64,000 nt of DNA, taken from NCBI RefSeq assembly GCF_000003815.2, contig NC_049990.1, positions 629,105-693,104 on the forward strand, given 5' to 3'. Positions 18,357 through 26,288 of the stretch are shown in pieces. Every line of letters begins with the position of its first letter. The first letter of the stretch is position 1. Position numbers and translations under genes: made by a program. Below the pieces are notes generated by a model that saw only the letters and a program-made list of their open reading frames with translations, did no database searches and was not told the origin of the DNA. Source of the DNA: Branchiostoma floridae (taxonomy: Eukaryota > Chordata > Leptocardii > Amphioxiformes > Branchiostomatidae).

Positions 18357-21350
18357 ATGTGGAAAAAGCTGCGACACGTGCTGATCTTTCTCCTTATCCT
18401 CCTGAATGAGTCCAACGCGTCAGAAACTTTCTGTAAAACCTTCTATACTTGCCAACGCTCCGAATTGGGATGTTGGAACAAGCGTGGTTTCACCAGCATC
18501 CCTCAGAATATCACGTACGGCGACTTCTTATCTTTGCAACAAAACTTCATAACAAAGATTCAGCCCGAGACATTTGTTAAGCCATTGGGACTAAGTAAGT
18601 TGGACCTGATGTCCAACCATATAACAGATATACCGGCAGGTACATTTGCACCGTTGTGCAATCTCCAACAGTTGTGCTTGTCCATCAACAGGATAACAAT
18701 GATTCAGAATGGCACATTTGCAGGTCTACGCCGGCTAGAAAAATTAATCATGGCCCATAACAATATAACAAGGATTGCGCGTGGTGCGTTTACAGAGTTA
18801 CCCCACCTCGGCTTGATCGACCTGTCATTCAATAAGATAACAACGATTCAGGCAGGTACATTTGCAGACCCACCCCGTCTAGGCAAGTTATATTTGGGCA
18901 ACAACAGGATAACTAAGATCTATCCTGGTGTGTTTGCAGAGTTACCCCGGCTTCAAATACTGATCCTATTCGCAAACCAGATAACAATGATTCAAACTAG
19001 CGCATTTGCAGAGTTGCCGGAGCTCTTTACGTTGAACCTAATCTTCAACGGGATAACAATGATTCGAACTGGCACATTTGCAGACCTTCCCAGCCTCAAA
19101 AACTTGTATCTGGAATACAATCCGATAACAGAGATTCAGCCCTGTGCATTTGTAAATCTGCCCAAGCTATGGAATGTTGAAGTAAACGACAGGCAGATGC
19201 TGGAAGGATCAATATGTGAAGAACGAACCATATCAACACTGTCTGTTGATATCCAAACCTCCTTCCAGTCATCTGCAGGGTCAACATCTCCGTTTGGCAG
19301 CACAGAAATCATTGCTGGCCCAACAGCGCGCCCTGAAGCCTCCACATCTGCCACACAGCCCATAATTGGTCCAATGCAAAGTGCTAACAACAGTTACAAT
19401 GGCACCGTCACCTCTCGCTATAACTGGTACTTCAAGCACGATTCTGGTTCAACTGCAAGTTCTGCAGGCAATACAAGCCAAGCTAGAGCAACACCACCTT
19501 CCCTCCTTGCAATTTCTTCAGACAAACCAGAAATCCGCATTTCTCATGAATTATCTCCCAATTTACCCAATGCTGTTCTCATTGCCACTATCTGTGGTTC
19601 AATAGCTGGCATTGTCCTGATTGGCAGCATCATTCTCATTATCTGGTGCAAGAGGAGGACCAGCCATCCTCCTCTAGGACTAAATCCCAATGTTGTTAGT
19701 ACCAACACAAACACAACGCTTTCTGTAATGACAAGTGACCAGAATGAACATGAAAACAAGGATCATGATCAGACAGGGCAGGGCCAGTCTCAGGCTAACA
19801 CCAGATCTTTGAAGGTTGAAAACCTGCCACAAAACGTGCTAGCTGCCATAAAGCCAAATCCTATGTACGCAGATGTGGGAACACCATCAACATCTGCCAG
19901 TGGTCATGATCAGACAAGGCAGGGCCAGTCTCAGTCCATCACTAAATCCAACCCAAACACCACAGCTAGTGTAGTGGCCAGTGGTCATGATCACCAGTAT
20001 GAAGATATTGACAGACAACACAAACAAACAGGGCAGGCCCAGTCTCAGGCCATCACTAAATCCAACCCAAACACCACAGCTGCTTTAATGACCAGGGATG
20101 ATTATCACCAGTATGAAGATATCGACAAACAACATACACAGACAAGGCAAGGCCAGTCTCAGTCCATCACTAACTTAAACACAAACACCACAGCTGCTTT
20201 GGTAACCAGCAGCCATGATCAACAGTACGAAAATATTGCCCCCAAACACAATCAGACAGGTCAGGGCCAGTTACAGGCCATCACAGAACCCAACGCAAAC
20301 AGTAGAGCTACTGCAGTGGCCAGGGGTCATAAGCAGCAATATGAAAATATTGGCAGCCAACACAATCAGACAGGGCAGGACAAGTCCCAGGCTATCACTT
20401 ATTCCTTAGATGCTACAAATATGTCTTATGGCACAGGACCGACTGCCTCACAGCCAAATTCCTTGTACACAAACACCACAGCTGTCGTGGAAGCTAGTGG
20501 TCATGATCAGACAGGTCAGGGTCAGGCCATCACTAATTCAGCAGACGCTACAAATCTATCTTATGGCACAGGACCGACTGCCTCACAGCCAAATTCCTTG
20601 TACACAAACACCATAGCTGTTGTGGAAGCTAGTGGTCATGATCAGACAGGTCAGGGTCAGGCCATCACTAATTCAGCAGACGCTACAAATCTATCTTATG
20701 GCACAGGACCGACTGCCTCACAGCCAAATTCCTTGTACACAAACACCACAGCTGTTGTGGAAGCTAGTGGTCATGATCAGACAGGTCAGGGTCAGGCCAT
20801 CACTAATTCAGTAGACGCTACAAATCTATCTTATGGCACAGTCTCAGGCCAGTCTCAGGCCATCACTGAATCCAACCCAAACACTACAGCTGCTGTAGTG
20901 ACCAGCGGTTATGATCAGACAGAGCAAGGCCAGTCTCAGGTCATCGCTGAATCCAAACCAAACACCACAGCTGATGTAGTGACCAGTGGTCATGTTCAGA
21001 CAGGGCAGGGCCAGTCTCAGGCCATCACTGAATCCAAACCAAACACCACAGCTGATGTAGTGACCAGTGGTCATGATCAGACAGGGCAGGGTCAGTCTCA
21101 GGCCATCACTGAATCCAAACCAAACACCACAGCTGCTATAGTGACCAGTGGTCATGATCAGACAGGGCAGGGCCAGTCTCAGGCCATCACTGACTCATCT
21201 GATGCGGGGTCGTGTGGCGTAGCGTCAGGTTGTTTGGCCCAGAACCCAGAGGTCCCGGGTTCAAATCCACAAGGCACTCTGGACGACGTCTCTCCATGCA
21301 ATAATGTTAAAATAAGTACCTATCTACGTATCAGGCCGTCCCTCGAATAG
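18357..21350 (+). CDS. LRR1: leucine-rich-repeat transmembrane receptor with repeat-rich tyrosine tail
   Basis: Intronless frame of 997 residues. Signal peptide about 1-22; Cys-rich LRR cap (CKTF, CQRSELGCW); nine 24-residue LRRs with the pattern LxxLxLxxNxIxxIxxGxFAxLPx (about 55-285); Ser/Thr/Asn-rich stalk; one membrane helix about 405-430 followed by WCKRR. The 567-residue cytoplasmic part is almost all tandem repeats: a 38-residue unit with YEDI (twice) or YENI (twice), three 45-residue units with SYGTGP and LYTNT, then five 27-residue units (GHDQTGQGQSQAITES). MYADV precedes the first. YEDI resembles Src-family SH2 ligands; YENI and LYTN fit the pYxN pattern bound by Grb2-type SH2 domains (family knowledge). 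No TIR or kinase domain. The last 45 residues are read from a SINE-like sequence. Likely a cell-surface recognition receptor or scaffold; ligand unknown. Confidence 0.9.
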   Translation: MWKKLRHVLIFLLILLNESNASETFCKTFYTCQRSELGCWNKRGFTSIPQNITYGDFLSLQQNFITKIQPETFVKPLGLSKLDLMSNHITDIPAGTFAPLCNLQQLCLSINRITMIQNGTFAGLRRLEKLIMAHNNITRIARGAFTELPHLGLIDLSFNKITTIQAGTFADPPRLGKLYLGNNRITKIYPGVFAELPRLQILILFANQITMIQTSAFAELPELFTLNLIFNGITMIRTGTFADLPSLKNLYLEYNPITEIQPCAFVNLPKLWNVEVNDRQMLEGSICEERTISTLSVDIQTSFQSSAGSTSPFGSTEIIAGPTARPEASTSATQPIIGPMQSANNSYNGTVTSRYNWYFKHDSGSTASSAGNTSQARATPPSLLAISSDKPEIRISHELSPNLPNAVLIATICGSIAGIVLIGSIILIIWCKRRTSHPPLGLNPNVVSTNTNTTLSVMTSDQNEHENKDHDQTGQGQSQANTRSLKVENLPQNVLAAIKPNPMYADVGTPSTSASGHDQTRQGQSQSITKSNPNTTASVVASGHDHQYEDIDRQHKQTGQAQSQAITKSNPNTTAALMTRDDYHQYEDIDKQHTQTRQGQSQSITNLNTNTTAALVTSSHDQQYENIAPKHNQTGQGQLQAITEPNANSRATAVARGHKQQYENIGSQHNQTGQDKSQAITYSLDATNMSYGTGPTASQPNSLYTNTTAVVEASGHDQTGQGQAITNSADATNLSYGTGPTASQPNSLYTNTIAVVEASGHDQTGQGQAITNSADATNLSYGTGPTASQPNSLYTNTTAVVEASGHDQTGQGQAITNSVDATNLSYGTVSGQSQAITESNPNTTAAVVTSGYDQTEQGQSQVIAESKPNTTADVVTSGHVQTGQGQSQAITESKPNTTADVVTSGHDQTGQGQSQAITESKPNTTAAIVTSGHDQTGQGQSQAITDSSDAGSCGVASGCLAQNPEVPGSNPQGTLDDVSPCNNVKISTYLRIRPSLE
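19740..21190 (+). repeat. Coding tandem repeats in LRR1 cytoplasmic tail
   Basis: Three sub-arrays follow one another: about 114-bp units (19905-20395), 135-bp units (about 20423-20830, three copies nearly identical) and 81-bp units (about 20855-21190). All preserve frame, so copy number can change without disrupting the protein. LRR3 has expanded the first class instead. Confidence 0.85.
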
Positions 21351-21375
21351 GACGAGAAGTCCCGTGTTTAAAGAG
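21205..21375 (+). mobile_element. SINE-derived segment forming the LRR1 C-terminus
   Basis: GTGTGGCGTAGCGTCAGG (21213-21230) resembles a tRNA A box and GGTTCAAATCC (21258-21268) is a B box. The 3' part, AAGTACCTATCTACG with GCCGTCCCTCGAATAGGACG, matches the end of the SINE at 7751. The LRR1 frame runs through it and stops at the TAG within CTCGAATAG. The same arrangement ends LRR3, so the insertion predates the duplication. Confidence 0.75.
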
Positions 21376-21587
21376 AGCCAGACATAGAGCACGTCACAAA
21401 AACCTCCTCACTAATCGAAAATAGAAGACAATAATACCACTCCACGAAAGCACTGTATGTGGCCTCGTACACCAATGTATTTTCATCGCTCTATGATATA
21501 TTTCTAAAAACTTTTAATTGGAAATCTAAGAGAAAAGAGACAGCTGGGAAGACAACCTGCAAGTTTTCTTTTACACATTGTCTACCA

Positions 21588-21732
21588 GTTAATCTCACCT
21601 TAGCTGACGTTTCTATGCCTGTTAGACATCTTCCTCAGAGCCGGAGTTCTGCTTCTCGTCACCCCAAAAGAAGCAGAACTTCAGTTAGAAGCTCTGAGGA
21701 AGATGTATAACATCAGCTTAGGTTAGATTAAC
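21588..21732. repeat. Foldback repeat with hammerhead-like core motif
   Basis: AGACATCTTCCTCAGAGC and GCTCTGAGGAAGATGT are inverted, as are TTAATCT...TTAGCTGA at the ends and a central 11-bp GTTCTGCTTCT stem. On the minus strand (21638-21609) CTGAGGA, a stem of about six pairs, then GAAACGTC follow in order. A near-identical copy follows LRR3 at 59515-59665. Such TGAnnAA-stem-GAAACGT arrangements occur in Penelope-like retroelements (from memory). Confidence 0.6.
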
Positions 21733-24033
21733 TGGCTGTGTACAAGAAAACTCATATATCCTGTTAGAAAGTAAGAAAGTAGTCTGTTAGTTGGTTGGTT
21801 GGATTCAAAGAGTTCTAATTCGTTGTTGTGGGACACCAGGAGGACGCTAGATGATACTTTTAAGCTGCTTATGTGGTAGTAATGTTTTTGAGATACTATT
21901 TAGCTCCTAACGGAGCTGATATTCACAAAGTTTAGAAAGTACAAGGAATCCATTGGCTTTAGATCCTGCAATGTTAGTAATACATTGGATAGAGATTTAC
22001 GACTGGTTGGCAAACATCTATACAGAGACCAAACAGGGATTCAAATAAGCCTGAAATAGTATTAAAACTCCAATGGAATGTAAGAAAAAAAAAAGCCTGT
22101 ACATTTTTAGGCTCAAACAATCTGGATGGGCATCATTAACCACTATATGCCTATTACGAAGCTAACAGTTATTCAGGCAACATGATTTTGGAAACGGTCA
22201 GACGGTTCAGACAGCATTCACTGCTGTCTTTCGACAATGACTTCACGAAAATCTGGAGTCATTGGAGTAACTGTTACCTTGTCTATCTTATTACCTGGAT
22301 GTTTTACCTTCATCGGTGTATTAAAATGTAGTCAGTGGTTTGTGGAGACTTCTGTTTAGAACTACTGGTTGTAGGCATGTAGGATGCTACTCGGACTCTA
22401 TGTGATACTTTGAAACTGCATGATACTAAAGAGCTACGAAGGGCCATGGAAGACCAAGTGCATTGGAGGAAGATCTCAGGATTGGTTCGAGCGGGAGCTC
22501 GAACTAACACTAACTAACTAAAGAAAAAATAGATTTGGATTTACACCCTACAAAGGTAGAATGTTAAGCTCGCAGAAATTTCAACATTGCCTTGCCTACT
22601 TGGCGAATTTGTTGTTTGAGGGCTTACAATTATGGCAGGATAACTGCGACTAAAAGTTTAGCGTACGAACCTCTCTGTGTAGATGACGCTAATCAGCACC
22701 AAGGGAGTTTTGTCATTCTGTGTAAGGTATGGACAATTCAAGTTTGAAAATCTCAACGTACTACAGAAGCTGTAGGAGTTGTAAGTTACAGATCAGCTTT
22801 ATCTTAATGGTCGCTATCACCGCTGGATGTTGCTGATTGGATGTGAGCTTTACACCTGAGTAATGCCGACAGAATTTTGTTCTTATTTTCTGTGATATTG
22901 TAAAGATAGTGGTCATAACTATTTCTTGTATTGTTCATTTTAATTGTATGAATTTTTGTACAGTTGAATTTTGATTTCATATATGAGAAACCAAAAACAA
23001 TTTTGTTGCAGTGGCCGGCTTCGGATGTGTTAACACCTAGGATAGTAGGAAGTATTAATAGAATTGACGTTACAAAATATGTTTGCAAGATCTCACTGAG
23101 ACTTTCTTTTAAAAAATTGGATTATTTTAAGCATATTGTTGTTTTAATTACACGTTAATTGCATGCAAGTCTATAGAATGATCTAATAGTATGTGATCTA
23201 ATAGTATGATAACGGCATTTTGTTACCACGATAGTTTTAGTCCTAGACAACCTGTAAATTTGGTTTCTTTAGGCCATGCTGACTCGATTGTTTGGATAGC
23301 ATCGATCCTCCGTGAACCCCAAAACTGAGGCTGAAGAGAAAGCACAAAAATTACCTGAAGTCTTAAATCTAAGTAGTCAGGAAGGTTGAACTGAACAGAG
23401 CATGATAAACCGTACAAAGAAATCTTCTTTTTTGGTCTTTCGCATCTTCTTTGACTTTGGAAATGACTTTGGAATGCTCTGACATTAGCATTCATTTTCA
23501 AATATATTTTTGTTTGCAATTTACTGTTTGCATATATATGTATACATATATGTGTGTGTGTGCCCATCTTGCAGCTGTTTATGTGGGAATGGATCAAATC
23601 TTGTGGTGTTTATGCCATGAATATCCATATAATCCGATCAACATGGTCTTATTTTTTTGAAGAACAGTAATTAAAGAGATAAAGTGATAAGACAATTGAA
23701 GAGACATACACAACCCGAAGACAAATACAAAGATGAAGTATATGTCATTATAGTAAGGGTTATACAAGAAAGGTGAAACTCCTTATTAGAGAGTGCTTAA
23801 TCATAACTTACAGTAAAAGAACGTTTTTATTAGTTTTAGAAGAACTGCATGTTATTCAATGACTTCTGTGTAATGAGCTTAGAAAAATAAAATATAAGAA
23901 AAAGTACAGCTTGTCTTTAAGTAATTCTATGAGGTTGCAACTGGAACAAAGTTAAATGTCCTAACATCTTTTTACAACGCGTCCTCTCCACCCTTATTTT
24001 CACAAGCCAACTCAGTAGTATAGTAGGGACACG
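21733..24033. other. Downstream region of unit 1, no gene
   Basis: Shared with units 2 (46141-47860) and 3 (59670-61700) at high identity. It contains no frame conserved among the three. An insertion at about 22420-22520, absent from unit 3, reads ELRRAMEDQVHWRKISG in the plus frame and ends in CTAACTAACTAA; it resembles the very C-terminus of a non-LTR retrotransposon. Confidence 0.4.
22420..22520 (+). mobile_element. 5'-truncated LINE tail (probable)
   Basis: Absent from the matching place in unit 3 (about 60115), where GATACTTTGAAACTGC joins TTAAAGAAAAATAG directly. The inserted piece reads as a charged, Trp-containing C-terminus (MEDQVHWRKISG) of the sort seen at the end of LINE reverse-transcriptase ORFs, followed by a TAAC-repeat tail. 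Confidence 0.4.
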
Positions 24034-24067
24034 ATGAGTCCCATTATTCAGGCACAAACAGGCGCAT

Positions 24068-24240
24068 GTCAAAGGTCATCGCCTGCTGATATTATTTATT
24101 CAGGCGCAGATCAGAGGTCAGATATTATCTATGCAGACACAGGTCAGAGGTCATCGTCGGCTGATATTATTTATTCAGGCGCAGGTCAGAGGTCATCGTC
24201 GGCTGATATTATTTATTCAGGCGAAGGTCAGAGGTCATCG
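24068..24240 (+). promoter_or_regulatory. 42-bp repeat array of DR1 nuclear-receptor sites, copy 1
   Basis: Each 42-bp unit carries AGGTCAGAGGTCA, two AGGTCA half-sites spaced by one base (DR1). Perfect DR1s lie at 24141-24153, 24183-24195 and 24225-24237, a one-mismatch DR1 at 24108-24120, and a single half-site at 24073-24078. DR1 is the known site type for RXR, HNF4, COUP-TF and PPAR. The array lies about 300 bases before a kinase fragment and 2 kb before RTK3. A continuous frame through it (74 codons) is probably incidental. Confidence 0.55.
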
Positions 24241-24300
24241 TCTGACGGCAAAATCTAGGGGAATAGGTATTTTCTTAGATCTGAGTAGGGGTGAAACAGG

Positions 24301-24313
24301 GGTCAAGTTGACC
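24301..24313. promoter_or_regulatory. Palindromic GGTCAnnnTGACC element, copy 1
   Basis: GGTCAAGTTGACC is a perfect inverted repeat of the nuclear-receptor half-site with spacing 3, the consensus core of steroid/estrogen-receptor elements. It is 65 bases from the DR1 array. Conserved at 48087-48099. Confidence 0.5.
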
Positions 24314-24537
24314 TTTTGACCCACCAAGGTAACTATGACAACACCCCCAAACTCCCAATTGTGAAAGACACGCCCTTATTTGGCCTAGTTGTAAGTCTCT
24401 GAGTCAATCAACCGGTTAAATCTACTGAGATCAGTCTTTAATGGATGCACTGAAAGCACAGACAACAGACGTCTTTCTTTAGTTACTATATCACAAAGGC
24501 TTGTTTCTCAAACACCGGCGACGCCCCAGTTCTGTAG

Positions 24538-24786
24538 CTGGGGAAAGATCCGTGCTACGATGGCAGGATGCAGCTGAGCTTTCTTCAGATGGTGGGGATT
24601 CTGAGGTAAGGAATACGGATGGAGAAACCACCGGGATGTCCAGAGGACCTGTACCGACTGATGAGGTCGTGTTGGCGCGACGTTCCAGATACCAGACCGA
24701 CTCCGGAAGGGATAGAAGAGAGGCTTCTGCAATTGAGACGTGCACTGCTTCCACATGACGTCATTGAAATGGAGACCGTGGTGTAG
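24538..24786 (+). pseudogene. RTK kinase C-terminal fragment 1
   Basis: 83 codons matching the RTK C-terminus from LGKDPCYDGRMQLSFLQ to METVV and stop. It begins abruptly at the codon for Leu of ATLGKDP and holds an in-frame TAA at 24607-24609 (CAA to TAA), exactly as in fragment 2. The 5' sequence is unrelated to RTKs. A dead remnant with an RTK-like 3' flank and AATAAA at 25365. Confidence 0.85.
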
Positions 24787-26288
24787 TTTTTCTTGCTCTG
24801 GAATTTTGTACCAGAAAATATACAGCTTTTTTGCTATTCTTTAAGAGGATAGTAACATTTTTGTATAGTCTTTGTTGGTGTGTTTAGCGCTTATTTTGAT
24901 AATTCAATCACTGAGTGTTGTTTTGAGCTTATTACTAAGTTTTAATTGAGAGCTGTACAGAATTCTGCTTGGTGTCCAGTGGCAGTGTGCTAATTCCAAC
25001 AGTAACAGTGCTGTTTTCATACGATGACTTGAGTGTCAAAACAGAGCTATGTATATGTTAGAAGCTTACTTAGTCAATGATAAGGATATAAAGATGTGGA
25101 AGGCACCAGTGATGCTTTGTTACATGATTTCCCAATTGACAAAAAAAAAACACATATGTAACTTAACACATTATTCCAGCTTACTTCCGTATTGTGTTTA
25201 AAGTTAATATGCTTTTCGTCCATCTCAATTAATTGAATCAACTTACAACAGAGTGTTGAAATATAAAGCTATTTATACACGTCACGTATATAATAACCAG
25301 ATGACTGGAAGTTTAGATTATCAAAGCCCACTTGTTAGTGTATATGCGTCCATATCCGACTCTAAATAAAAGACTGTGTAAGTAATTTTCAATGTAATCC
25401 ACTGTCTGGATTATAGCGTGACCACTTTTCCAAATGGAACTGAGATTGAAATAAAATTTCTATGCTGCAGTTTCAAAGATTGAATGAAAATGTAGAATTA
25501 TTGAGCATAATCTGATATATACAGGTCCATAATCGTTTCCTGCAAACCAATGGGTGTCTTTGAAAGTAATGACAGAAATTAAGCAACAGATGTGCAAATG
25601 ATCCTACTATGGTTTTCATTTCATTCCTGGCGATCAGTGTTCTTTCCTTTAGGAATCCCCAAGAAAGCGAATATGACGATGACGAAAACCAATACAGTAT
25701 ACCAACTGCAAGTTTTTTTTCCCGTTTCCCAAAAGGAAGGCATATCGAAGTTGTCGCGCGTATGTCCCTTTGTGACGTTTCGTGATCTACAATTTAAAAA
25801 AATAAGTAAAGAGAAATCCTGAGTAACCATCGTCGTGTCGGATCACCGTCTCTTTCATTTTTGCAAAAGTGCCTGTACGCGTATTTCCCCCATCGTGTAT
25901 GTCTTCTTCCTCTTTTACAGAGACGTTTTGTTCTGGTGACACACTAATCTCCAAGCAGATGTAAGGATAAGGCTCATTCTTAGAGTTCCAGGCGTGTCTC
26001 TCCAACACCTTTGAGATATTTCCAGTACTGCCCCCTTCGTAACACCCAGAAGGAAACGAAACTTTCAAGAAAAGTGTAGCTCCAGAAGAAATGCTAGATA
26101 AATGTTGCGAAGACAAGCGAAAGACCCGAAGAATGAGCGTTATATTTACATGACACCAGTCAGGGTGCGGTTGCACGCACTGACCCTGAACTTCCAGCGC
26201 AAACAGGAACGAGGAAGCGGAGTGAGAACTTTGTCGTTACCTCTGGTGTGTTTTTTTAACACCAAAAGATACAAGTGGAGGGAAAATT
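24787..26288 (+). other. RTK-type 3' flank, then 5' flank of RTK3
   Basis: 24787-25370 is a diverged RTK 3' flank ending in AATAAA (25365-25370). 25900-26180 contains on the minus strand a decayed version of the ORF seen at 30192-30464 (shared ISSGA.LF and ICLEI). CGTTACCTCTGGTGTGTTT at 26235 is the shared pre-start block of the RTK genes. No independent gene seen. Confidence 0.5.

Noticed and set aside
24034-24258. 74-codon ORF of ADIIYSGAGQRSSS repeats
   Set aside because: 42-bp repeats are a multiple of three, so an open frame is expected; the conserved feature is the DR1 spacing rather than the protein.
24600-24612. GAG|GTAAGG splice donor in kinase fragments 1 and 2
   Set aside because: Arises from a single CAA to TAA change; coding homology continues straight through, so no intron begins there.
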